Below are positions 5,346-12,408 of a DNA stretch of 12,692 nt, one piece after another; within the stretch, counting starts at the first letter, position 1; every line of letters begins with the position of its first letter. The stretch covers positions 1 through 12,692 of the forward strand of contig DDBM01000228.1 of assembly GCA_002333125.1 (NCBI GenBank), written 5' to 3'. Made by a program: the position numbers and the translations under genes. The notes beneath the pieces are model-generated. The model had not been told where the DNA came from, searched no databases, and saw nothing but the letters and a program-made list of their open reading frames with translations. This DNA is from Moraxellaceae bacterium UBA2032 (GTDB taxonomy: Bacteria > Pseudomonadota > Gammaproteobacteria > Pseudomonadales > Moraxellaceae).

Positions 5346-6788
5346 CTATTTTAACAAGACCTTTTCAATAAATTTATGAATAGGGTTTTTAAACGGAGGA
5401 GCTAAAAAGCGCATCGACCAAAATTTAGGTTTAACCAATACCGAACGTGCATTAGACATGGCGGCAAAACCTTCTTTGCCATGATATTTGCCCATACCCG
5501 AATGACCAACACCACCAAAAGGCAAATCCTCTTCGGCTACATGGGTTAATACATCATTGACAGAATAGCCACCCGATTGAGTGTGACGTAACACAAAGTC
5601 TGCCCGATGCTCATCATAATCAAAATAATATAACGCTAAAGGACTAGGACGCTGGTTAATATAGTCAATCGCTTCTTCTAAATGCTCATATTCAAGCATC
5701 ATTAACACAGGGCCAAAAATTTCGTTTTTGGTAATCTGCATTTGCTGATTAACATTAGTCACTAAGGTAACAGGCATTTTGCGTGTATTGCTAAAGCTTT
5801 CATTGGCTGGATTGATTTCAATAATCTCTGCACCTTGCTCTTTAGCATCATCTAAATAGCTTTTAATGCGTTGATATTGCTTGTTGTTAACAATGCTAGT
5901 GTAGTCTGGATTGTTGAGTAGGCTAGGGTACATCTGAGCCACTCTTGTGCGCATTGCAGCGACAAACTCGGCTGTTTTTCCTTTAGGAATAAACACATAA
6001 TCGGGCGCAACACAAGTTTGGCCAGCATTCCAACACTTACCTAAGGCTAATTTTTCTACCGCATCTTTCATCGGTACAGAGGCATGAATAATGGCAGGTG
6101 ACTTACCACCTAACTCAAGTAACACAGGTGTTAAGTTTTCGGCGGCGGCGGCCATTACGGTACGACCAACATTGGTAGAGCCTGTAAACGTCATTTGATT
6201 AAACGGTAAACGACTAAAGGTATCCGAGATAATGCCACCACCGGTAATCACGACCACTTGGTCTTCACTAAAAGCTTCACCCAAGGCACGCTTTAACATC
6301 GCGCCTGTTTTTGGTGTAAAGCTCGACATTTTAATCATGACTCGATTACCCGCCGCTAAAGCGCAAATTAACGGGCTAATAGCGAGTAATAAAGGATAAT
6401 TCCACGGCGTAATAATGCCAATCACCCCTAAAGGCTGATATTGTACCCATGCCTTAGCAGGAAGATGCGTAGGATTAACATGACGTTTATCGGGTTGCAT
6501 CCACGTTTTTAAGTTTTTGCTGTAATACTTAATGTTGTCTAAGCTGGTTAAAATTTCGGCAAATTTAGTTTCATGGTGCGAGCGATGGCCAAAATCATCA
6601 GAAATAGCTTGTGCAATTTGGTCTTGGTATTTTACCAGTGTCTTTTTTAGATTATCCAATAAAGCCAAACGCTCACTGGCGGTGGTACTCGGTCTAAGGC
6701 GAAAAGCTGTTTTTTGCATATCAAAAATACGTTGCATTTCGGCAATGTCAGAATTTTCTGTATGAAGAGATAAAGCACTGGCGGTCAT
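5346..6788 (-). CDS. Coniferyl aldehyde dehydrogenase-type NAD(P)-dependent aldehyde dehydrogenase
   Basis: A 480-residue cytoplasmic aldehyde dehydrogenase that oxidises an aldehyde to the acid. Motifs in order: ITPWNYP with N130, coenzyme-site K153 in MIKMSSFTPKT, the FTGSTNVG dinucleotide turn (201-208), general base E225 in LLELGGKSP, nucleophile C259 in NAGQTC, a NEIFGPVL segment, and the C-terminal PFGGVGHSGMGKYHG. The whole chain best resembles the CalB/LaoC-type subfamily. CalB of Pseudomonas acts on coniferyl aldehyde, and LaoC of P. aeruginosa acts on long-chain aldehydes and lies beside the TetR regulator LaoR. The substrate here could be either or another. Ser156 replaces the Glu that usually follows the coenzyme Lys by three residues, which may allow NADP+. 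GAGG precedes the ATG. The gene is divergent from a TetR regulator with an operator-like palindrome in the promoter. Confidence 0.88.
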   Translation of the reverse strand: MTASALSLHTENSDIAEMQRIFDMQKTAFRLRPSTTASERLALLDNLKKTLVKYQDQIAQAISDDFGHRSHHETKFAEILTSLDNIKYYSKNLKTWMQPDKRHVNPTHLPAKAWVQYQPLGVIGIITPWNYPLLLAISPLICALAAGNRVMIKMSSFTPKTGAMLKRALGEAFSEDQVVVITGGGIISDTFSRLPFNQMTFTGSTNVGRTVMAAAAENLTPVLLELGGKSPAIIHASVPMKDAVEKLALGKCWNAGQTCVAPDYVFIPKGKTAEFVAAMRTRVAQMYPSLLNNPDYTSIVNNKQYQRIKSYLDDAKEQGAEIIEINPANESFSNTRKMPVTLVTNVNQQMQITKNEIFGPVLMMLEYEHLEEAIDYINQRPSPLALYYFDYDEHRADFVLRHTQSGGYSVNDVLTHVAEEDLPFGGVGHSGMGKYHGKEGFAAMSNARSVLVKPKFWSMRFLAPPFKNPIHKFIEKVLLK

Positions 6789-6921
6789 AATAAGCCTCTA
6801 TATAGCAAGGGCTGAGTGAGTGAAAGTGAACCCTGTTAAAATTAGCAGCGCACTCACTAAAGACTTCATTACTAATGTATGAAATATAATTAAGTGGTAC
6901 TTTCGTGCTAAGACAAGTGTA

Positions 6922-6950
6922 TTTTTAGAGTATTTACTCTAATCTGTCAA
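6922..6950 (-). promoter_or_regulatory. Candidate promoter of the aldehyde dehydrogenase gene
   Basis: On the minus strand a consensus TTGACA (6945-6950) is followed after 17 bases by TAAAAA (6922-6927), a modest -10. The predicted leader is about 125 bases long, so a closer promoter may also exist. The spacer is almost filled by the palindrome at 6925-6942. Confidence 0.5.
6925..6942. promoter_or_regulatory. 18-bp perfect palindrome, candidate TetR operator
   Basis: TTAGAGTATTTACTCTAA consists of perfect 8-bp arms around TT. The size and symmetry are those of a TetR-family operator. It sits in the intergenic region of the ALDH/TetR divergon and between the -35 and -10 of the ALDH promoter, where a bound repressor would block RNA polymerase. 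Assignment to the neighbouring TetR protein is inference. Confidence 0.55.
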
Positions 6951-7070
6951 ATAAAAATTGCATTTTTCTGATAAAAGGTTATAGCTTGTTTACTATTATT
7001 TTAAAAATAGCGTTGGTCGATTCATCAAATACACCAGTTTTGTTAAGGTAACGGTGTTAGTTTTAAGGTT

Positions 7071-7075
7071 GAGGG
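7071..7075 (+). promoter_or_regulatory. Ribosome binding site supporting a TTG start
   Basis: GAGGG ends 7 bases before the TTG at 7083. No in-frame ATG or GTG lies between this site and the conserved start of the helix-turn-helix domain, so TTG is the most likely initiator of the TetR gene. The rare codon would keep repressor levels low. Confidence 0.7.
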
Positions 7076-7082
7076 AAAAAAG

Positions 7083-7736
7083 TTGAAAACACGCGATCGT
7101 ATTTTGTTTAAGAGTTTGGAATTGTTTAATGAGATAGGAGAGCGATCTGTTACTACAAATCATATCGCCTCTGCTTTAAATATTAGCCCTGGTAATTTGT
7201 ATTATTATTTTAGAAGTAAAGAAGATATTATTTATGAAATATTTTTACACTATGAATCCATGATGGTGAACTCGCTCAGTGTGCCTACCGACCGTAGTGT
7301 GACTTATATGGATAAAATTGGCTATTTTGAGGCTATTTTTAGGCAGTTATGGGAGTATCGCTTTTTACATAGAGACTTAGCGCATTTATTAGAAGAAAGT
7401 CCACGTTTGCGTGGCTCTTATCGACAATTTGCGCGTAAAGTTATGGCGCAAGCCTATATTTTGTATAACGCATTGCGTGAAGCACAATTAATTAAAGCAA
7501 CAGACCAAGACATACAGGCAATGATAGTTAATATTTGGATTGTAACCACTAGTTGGGCATCGTTTGTGGTGAGTAGCGGTTTTTTTGGTGAGGATGTGAT
7601 GCTAAGTCAACAATTGCTCAGACGAGGCATTTATCAAATTATTTGTTTAGAAGCCCCTTATTTACAAGGAGAGGCTTTAGAAAAGCTTCCAGCACTGTTA
7701 GCCGAGTATAGACAAGCTGCTGCGATGGTGGAATAA
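7083..7736 (+). CDS. TetR/AcrR-family transcriptional regulator
   Basis: A 217-residue one-component regulator, probably a repressor of the divergent aldehyde dehydrogenase. Residues about 4-50 form the TetR DNA-binding domain: MKTRDRILFKSLELFNEIGERSVTT, then HIASALNISPGNLYYYFRSKEDI with the canonical GNLYYYFRSKE recognition-helix motif. The C-terminal helical domain (60-217) has the RFLHRDLAHLLEESPRLRGSYR block of a TetR subgroup frequent in pseudomonads and carries the ligand pocket and dimer face. Adjacency to the ALDH parallels the laoC-laoR arrangement of P. aeruginosa, although no laoA or laoB partners are present here. A long-chain or aromatic aldehyde, alcohol or acid would be a natural inducer, but this is inference. 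The palindrome at 6925-6942 is the best candidate operator. Confidence 0.88.
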   Translation: MKTRDRILFKSLELFNEIGERSVTTNHIASALNISPGNLYYYFRSKEDIIYEIFLHYESMMVNSLSVPTDRSVTYMDKIGYFEAIFRQLWEYRFLHRDLAHLLEESPRLRGSYRQFARKVMAQAYILYNALREAQLIKATDQDIQAMIVNIWIVTTSWASFVVSSGFFGEDVMLSQQLLRRGIYQIICLEAPYLQGEALEKLPALLAEYRQAAAMVE

Positions 7737-7784
7737 CTTAATAAGTTTTAGTTCACACAATCGGCTACTTATACGTTTAAGTCA

Positions 7785-7813
7785 TTGAAGTTTTTTGCCT
7801 TATCCAGTATAAG
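7785..7813 (+). promoter_or_regulatory. Candidate promoter of the Ig-like lipoprotein gene
   Basis: TTGAAG (7785-7790) and TATAAG (7808-7813) are separated by 17 bases, giving a leader of about 90 bases before the ATG. Each hexamer deviates slightly from consensus. A small hairpin ACGCA-TGG-TGCGT (7816-7828) lies at the expected transcript start. Confidence 0.4.
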
Positions 7814-7908
7814 TTACGCATGGTGCGTCTTTACGTCTTTTGGTGCTACGTAGGTGTTTTCTTAGCAAGATGTAGCGCAATAGCAATAACAAATGAGGGT
7901 TTATAATA

Positions 7909-10578
7909 ATGCACAACTGGGAGCATTTTGGCCGTTTGCCCGCCTATCTTTTAGCAGCAACTTTGGTCGCGTCATGTGGTGGCGGTGGTGGTGATAGCCT
8001 ACTAAATATCACGGGTGTCTCTGATGCTAATGTAGCGTTAACAGCGGTAGGAGCTTTGGTTGCTGAGCTTGCAACTAATGGCGAGGCTACTGTTGAGCTT
8101 AAATTGACAGATGTTAATAAATTGCCTTTGATTGGTAAGGCTGTTCAACTTAAATTAGAAGGTACAGGTGTTAAGCTGTCTACTAATACAGTAACCACAA
8201 ATAACACTGGGTCTGCATCATTCAAAATATCAGGATTAAGTACAGCAGCAGTCGGCACAAAAGGTACTGTGTCAGCAACCTATACTGACGCTAAAGGCGA
8301 CAATAAAACGGCTTTTGTTTCGTATAGCATCGTTGATGTAGCTAATCTACAATCTACTTATAAATTACAAGGTTGCTTTGAGAAAGGAAGCAATTGTGTT
8401 TCTTCTGCATCCCTAACTGTTTCTGGTGCAGACTCCATTGCTAGCGCTAAATTTATTTTAACGGACAGCAGTGATAAACCTTTGGTGGGCAAAGAAGTAA
8501 CATTTAAATTATTAACGCCAACTGGAGGTGGTAATTTACTAACCCAAACGGGAACGACTATTACAGATGGTAGCGTTATCGCTAGAGTTCAAGCGGCATC
8601 CGTTGCATCATCAAACTTTTTATTAGCAACTATTAAAGATGTAAATGGGGTAGAAACTACGACTTCTTTAAGGTTTGATACTATTATTGGCAATCAAGTA
8701 AGCTTAGTTTCAGCCAAAAATGAATTAGTGAGCGGTGGTGACTCGATCGACTTAATGGCTTTGGTTGTTTCTGCATCAGGAAATGTTCAGCCTAAGGTGC
8801 CTGTTTTCTTCAGTTTGGTAAATCCAACAGAAAAGGGTGTGACACTAAAAAATACTGAACCATTGACAGATGATAGTGGTAAGGCCAAAGCGACTTTAAC
8901 TTTAGATAATGTTAAAGGAGCAGACTTTAGCGACCATGTTATTAAGGTGAAGGCCAGTATTGGTAGTGGTGCTGATTATCGTGAAGATATTATTGAGCTG
9001 GCTGTAACTGGCACTAGTATCGATCTAACAACTCCTACAAGTAGTGTTAAAATTGGTGCTGAACCAGTAGTGACTGCTGTACTTAAAAATGGTAAAGGTC
9101 AGGTTGTTGCTGATCAGGAAGTTGTTTTCACATCAAATGATATTATTGATCTAGATACGGGCTTGCCCTTAAACAAAAAGCTTAGAACAACAACTCAAGG
9201 GCAAATTACTTTGAGTACGTTGCGTGTCACTACAAATAAGCCTACGGCGACCATTAAAGCTGCAGGGTTGAATGTAGAGACTGCGTTAGCATTTGATGTG
9301 TCTGCACGTAACTTTGAGATGAAGTTTGTTAAAAATGGTCAACCAGTGACTAAAATAGATATCGCTGAAGGTGGCATGATTGAATTGATTTTTAAAGATG
9401 ATTCAGGAGCATCAATTCCTGATGCTATTTCAGTAACTGTTAGTACCACGTTAGGAACTATTTTACCACCTACCGTATTAACCAAGGTCAATGGTAGTGA
9501 GAATGAGCGTAAAGCAAGTATTCAGTTGACATCAGCGTTTCCTGGTTCTGCAACAGTTAGAGCCAGTATTGATGATGCTCAAACAAACTCCAAAATTGTT
9601 GCTACTGGCACGGTACAACTAGTCTCTAAAATTGCCGATAAACTTGCTATTCAAGCGGTTACGCCTATTTTAGCACCAAACGGACAAACCAATATTATTG
9701 CCAAGGTTCGTGATGCTAATGATAATCCAGTACAAGATGTTGATGTAAATTTTAGTCTTAAAAATCCTTTAGGCGGTACGCTAAATACCCCTGTAGTAGT
9801 AACAAATAGCAAAGGTGAGGCTTCGGTCACTTTTACAGCAGGAAGTGATGTAACGGGAACTGAAAAAGTAGAAATTTTAGCTAAAGTCCCTGAACAATAT
9901 ACTAACTTTACAGGTGATCGCCCAGCCTCTCTTAATCTCACCGTTGGTGGGGAGGCAGTATTTATTTCTATCGCAACGGGTAACGAAATTGAAGAGATTA
10001 CTAGCACCACATATGCCGTACCTTACCAAGTGACGGTGACAGACGCAACGGGTGCACCTGTTTCTAATAAAGAAATAAAACTGTCTGTTTGGCCAGTAAA
10101 TTACTACAAAGGTGTTTACTTGTTTAGTGATGAAAAGAAATTATGGGTTGTTGAGCCGTACTCCGCGCAATGCAGTAATGAAGATGCTAACCAAAATGGT
10201 GTGTTAGATTCTTGGGAAAATAATAAAGTGGGTAATGCCTTAAGTGCGTTAGACTATCCTGTGGGGCAAGAGGTCGATGTCGAAGATAATGGGGATGGAA
10301 AACTATGGCCAGGAAACCCTGTGACACTTTCAACAAGTACTTTGACAACAGGTGCAGATGGCATAGCTTATTTTAATGTGCTTTATGGTCAAAGTTATGC
10401 AAATTGGCTGCGTGTGAAGTTAACAGCTAAAGCGCAGGTGAGTGGTACAGAATCTAAAGCGGATACCATCTTTGGATTGCCTGCTAGTTCAACTGATTTG
10501 ACGAATGACAAAGTATCTCCACCTGGTGGAACTACCAGTGTTTTTGGTAAAGCTAATGTTTGCTCGGATGTTAATTGA
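7909..10578 (+). CDS. Large lipoprotein with tandem bacterial Ig-like (Big_1/invasin-type) domains
   Basis: An 889-residue envelope protein. The signal peptide ends in the lipobox LVAS-C23, followed by GGGGGD, so it is probably an outer-membrane lipoprotein with a flexible linker; no Asp directly follows the Cys. The rest is about seven Ig-like beta-sandwich units (roughly 36-143, 150-260, 261-371, 372-466, 467-572, 574-684, 685-868). Several show the Big_1 pattern of a DxxxxP(V/L) strand turn, then G-x-A-x-x-x-x (examples: NDNPVQDVDVNFSLKNP and TNSKGEASVTF). The last unit carries a long insertion with an EF-hand-like loop, DANQNGVLDSWE (759-770), and a weaker second one near 792-803. Four Cys after the lipid Cys (156, 163, 755, 885) could form two disulfides. 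Such proteins act in adhesion or surface scaffolding; no catalytic motif is visible. GAGGG lies 9 bases before the ATG. It converges on the small OMP gene. Confidence 0.82.
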   Translation: MHNWEHFGRLPAYLLAATLVASCGGGGGDSLLNITGVSDANVALTAVGALVAELATNGEATVELKLTDVNKLPLIGKAVQLKLEGTGVKLSTNTVTTNNTGSASFKISGLSTAAVGTKGTVSATYTDAKGDNKTAFVSYSIVDVANLQSTYKLQGCFEKGSNCVSSASLTVSGADSIASAKFILTDSSDKPLVGKEVTFKLLTPTGGGNLLTQTGTTITDGSVIARVQAASVASSNFLLATIKDVNGVETTTSLRFDTIIGNQVSLVSAKNELVSGGDSIDLMALVVSASGNVQPKVPVFFSLVNPTEKGVTLKNTEPLTDDSGKAKATLTLDNVKGADFSDHVIKVKASIGSGADYREDIIELAVTGTSIDLTTPTSSVKIGAEPVVTAVLKNGKGQVVADQEVVFTSNDIIDLDTGLPLNKKLRTTTQGQITLSTLRVTTNKPTATIKAAGLNVETALAFDVSARNFEMKFVKNGQPVTKIDIAEGGMIELIFKDDSGASIPDAISVTVSTTLGTILPPTVLTKVNGSENERKASIQLTSAFPGSATVRASIDDAQTNSKIVATGTVQLVSKIADKLAIQAVTPILAPNGQTNIIAKVRDANDNPVQDVDVNFSLKNPLGGTLNTPVVVTNSKGEASVTFTAGSDVTGTEKVEILAKVPEQYTNFTGDRPASLNLTVGGEAVFISIATGNEIEEITSTTYAVPYQVTVTDATGAPVSNKEIKLSVWPVNYYKGVYLFSDEKKLWVVEPYSAQCSNEDANQNGVLDSWENNKVGNALSALDYPVGQEVDVEDNGDGKLWPGNPVTLSTSTLTTGADGIAYFNVLYGQSYANWLRVKLTAKAQVSGTESKADTIFGLPASSTDLTNDKVSPPGGTTSVFGKANVCSDVN

Positions 10579-10586
10579 TATGTGAC

Positions 10587-10619
10587 GATTTGGCTTATTT
10601 TATATAAATAAGCCAAATC
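10587..10619. terminator. Hairpin after the Ig-like lipoprotein gene
   Basis: GATTTGGCTTATTT (10587-10600) pairs perfectly with AAATAAGCCAAATC (10606-10619) around 5 bases, starting 9 bases after the stop. No T-run follows it, so it is the first of two consecutive stem-loops rather than a complete terminator. Confidence 0.55.
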
Positions 10620-10620
10620 A

Positions 10621-10665
10621 CAAGCAATAAAAAAGCCGCTAATTTAGCGGCTTTTTTATTGCTTG
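10621..10665. terminator. Bidirectional Rho-independent terminator between convergent genes
   Basis: Arms 10621-10642 and 10644-10665 form a perfect 22-bp inverted repeat with GC-rich core AAGCCGCTAA/TTAGCGGCTT and T6 on each strand. It ends both the lipoprotein transcript and the minus-strand OMP transcript, whose stop codon is only 9 bases away. Confidence 0.92.
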
Positions 10666-10673
10666 AAATTAAC

Positions 10674-11198
10674 TTATTTAATGGGAATTCGAACGCCAAT
10701 ACTTACAGCATTGTAGTCGTCCATATATTGTACAAAGTCAGCACCGATACGAATGTCGTTTTTAACGTTAAAGTCTATGCCTACACCGTATGACGCAGTA
10801 TGTGTAAAGCCTGAATCACTTGGGGAGGCTGTTGGGTTAGACGAGGTGGAAGAAACATCAATATAAGTTCCGCCCAATAAAGCATAAACGCTAACGGCAT
10901 TGTTAATGCTTAATTGAGGGCGTAAAAATAGGCTATAAAAACTATCTACTTGTATATCAAACGTAATGCCTTTAGCAGCATAGGTATCAGAGGCTGTAGC
11001 AAAGCCAGCTTGTGCTTCGACGGCTAAATAGCTATTGAGCTCTGTACCTGCGCGTAGGCGAAAGGCTTCTGGGTTAACATCGGTATTATTTTGGGTGTAA
11101 GTACCCATTTGATAGTCAATGCCAATATAAGGTTTTTCGGCGGCTAAAAGTGTGGTGCTGCATAGGGCAGTCACTAAAGCAACAGTGAGACGTTTCAT
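10674..11198 (-). CDS. Small outer-membrane beta-barrel protein (OMP_b-brl type)
   Basis: A 174-residue protein with a Sec signal peptide (MKRLTVALVTALCSTTLLAA, cleavage at about residue 19-20) and a mature part of alternating hydrophobic and polar beta strands (YIGIDYQMGTY, FRLRAGTEL, LAVEAQAGF, FYSLFLRPQL, VSVYALLGGTYIDV, HTASYGVGIDF, IRIGADFVQYM, AVSIGVRIPI). This fits an eight-stranded barrel of the OmpX/OmpW/Ail-like general class. It ends IPIK rather than in a terminal Phe; the penultimate hydrophobic pattern is still strand-like. The function is unknown; homologous folds act in adhesion or as structural barrels. AGGA lies 7 bases before the ATG, and a good sigma-70 promoter precedes it. 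Confidence 0.8.
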   Translation of the reverse strand: MKRLTVALVTALCSTTLLAAEKPYIGIDYQMGTYTQNNTDVNPEAFRLRAGTELNSYLAVEAQAGFATASDTYAAKGITFDIQVDSFYSLFLRPQLSINNAVSVYALLGGTYIDVSSTSSNPTASPSDSGFTHTASYGVGIDFNVKNDIRIGADFVQYMDDYNAVSIGVRIPIK

Positions 11199-11240
11199 TG
11201 TTGTTCCTGCATGTTATAAAAGGTAGTTCCAAGATATGCG

Positions 11241-11269
11241 ATAATTTGCAAAAAACGTCTAATTGTCAA
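11241..11269 (-). promoter_or_regulatory. Sigma-70 promoter of the small OMP gene
   Basis: On the minus strand a consensus TTGACA (11264-11269) is followed after 17 bases by AATTAT (11241-11246). The predicted leader is about 36 bases, and the ribosome site AGGA fits inside it. Confidence 0.6.
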
Positions 11270-11426
11270 GGCCAAAGCGTAATAAAAAAGCCTAAATGTT
11301 TAAAGCGTGTGTTTTTGCTATTTGACTAACCGCATAACTCCTAAAAGTTTGTGGTATAGCATACAGTAAAATAGCCTGTAAAAATGCTACTCTAGGCAAT
11401 TAAACAATAGGTTTTTAGGTTTTTTT

Positions 11427-12296
11427 ATGAAGTCCCCCACAAATACAACAACGGCACGATTATTAATCACTTGTCCAGACAAAGAAGGCATTGTGAGTTC
11501 GGTATCTAGCTTCTTATATAATCATGGTGCCAATATTACAGCACTTGACCAATATTCAACTGCACCTGAGGGTGGCACTTATTTTATGCGTTTGGAGTTT
11601 CAAACACCGCATTTAGATTTGTCGCGCAATATGTTGTTGCAAACATTTGGGGATGCAGTAGCCAAACGCTACAACATGACATGGCAATTAAGCTTTGCTT
11701 CTGATGTAAAAAAAGTTGCGGTCTTAGTGTCTAAATATGACCATGCCTTGTTAGAATTGTTGTGGCGTTGGTCTAGAGGTGGTTTGCCTTGCCAAATTAG
11801 TGCAGTGGTTAGTAATCATGACGATTTAAAAGCTGCTGTTGAGTCTTTTGGTGTGCCATTTCATGTGGTTAAGGTAAATAAAGATAATAAAGTAGAAGCA
11901 GAAGCACAAATACAAGCCTTATTACAGGGAAGTGACTTAGTAGTATTGGCGCGTTATATGCAAATTTTGAGTGCCGATTTTGTTAATTTATGGCCACATA
12001 AAATTATTAATATTCATCATTCCTTTTTGCCTGCTTTTGTTGGTGCAAACCCTTATCAGCAAGCCTACGACAAGGGCGTTAAGTTAATTGGGGCAACAGC
12101 GCATTATGTGACTGCCGATTTAGACCAAGGGCCGATTATTGAGCAAGATGTAGAGCGAGTCTCTCATGGTGATAGTGTGAATACCTTGCGCGACTTGGGC
12201 GAAGATGTAGAGCGTAATGTATTGGCACGTGCCGTTCGTTGGCATTTAGAAGATAGAGTCATTGTTTATGGCAACAAAACCATCGTTTTTAATTGA
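11427..12296 (+). CDS. purU: Formyltetrahydrofolate deformylase
   Basis: PurU hydrolyses 10-formyltetrahydrofolate to formate and tetrahydrofolate, balancing the one-carbon pool and, in E. coli, supplying formate to PurT. The 289-residue chain has the two expected parts. The N-terminal ACT domain (about 10-90) contains ITCPDKEGIVSSVSSFLYNHGANI; in E. coli it senses methionine and glycine. The C-terminal formyltransferase-type domain (about 94-289) carries the triad N195 and H197 in INIHHSFLP and D233 in DLDQGPII. Length and motifs match full family members and nothing is missing. A short AGG lies about 7 bases before the ATG. No convincing promoter was found in the 228-base region shared with the divergent OMP gene, and no purine-operator assignment is made. 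Confidence 0.95.
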   Translation: MKSPTNTTTARLLITCPDKEGIVSSVSSFLYNHGANITALDQYSTAPEGGTYFMRLEFQTPHLDLSRNMLLQTFGDAVAKRYNMTWQLSFASDVKKVAVLVSKYDHALLELLWRWSRGGLPCQISAVVSNHDDLKAAVESFGVPFHVVKVNKDNKVEAEAQIQALLQGSDLVVLARYMQILSADFVNLWPHKIINIHHSFLPAFVGANPYQQAYDKGVKLIGATAHYVTADLDQGPIIEQDVERVSHGDSVNTLRDLGEDVERNVLARAVRWHLEDRVIVYGNKTIVFN

Positions 12297-12310
12297 TAGT
12301 GTGTTAAGTC

Positions 12311-12379
12311 TCTAAATAAAAGTTTAGATGTGTATGGTGAGCGGAGTCGAACCAACTTGCCGCACTTCGACTTCGCTCA
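12311..12379. repeat. Tandem hairpins after purU including a dispersed-type palindromic repeat
   Basis: A small stem, TCTAAA (12311-12316) with TTTAGA (12323-12328), is followed by TGAGCGGAGTCGAA (12338-12351) pairing with TTCGACTTCGCTCA (12366-12379) with one G-T pair and a 14-base loop. The right arm extended by CA and GT is the CACTTCGACT...GCTCAGTG unit seen as an intergenic repeat in many bacteria. There is no T-run, so it is a repeat more than a terminator, between purU and the transporter gene. Confidence 0.6.
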
Positions 12380-12408
12380 GTGTGCTTAAAACTTATTCAT
12401 GAGTGCTT

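Noticed and set aside
6815..6858. AGTGAGTG (6815-6822) and CACTCACT (6851-6858) as a second operator
   Set aside because: The half-sites are 28 bases apart and composed of simple GAGT repeats. Such spacing is unlikely for one TetR dimer, so I did not list it as a site.
6958..6985. TTGCAT...TATAGC as the promoter of the TetR gene
   Set aside because: Spacing is about 16 bases and the hexamers are weak matches in very AT-rich DNA where similar pairs arise by chance.
9651..10010. 119-residue antisense reading frame inside the Ig-like lipoprotein gene
   Set aside because: It has no ribosome site or recognisable domain, and the opposite strand codes a coherent set of Ig-like domains.
12331..12353. 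Possible tRNA gene or fragment on the minus strand
   Set aside because: Only the T-loop-like and CCA-like stretch is present. The preceding five bases do not pair properly as a T-stem, and no anticodon or D arm is found upstream.
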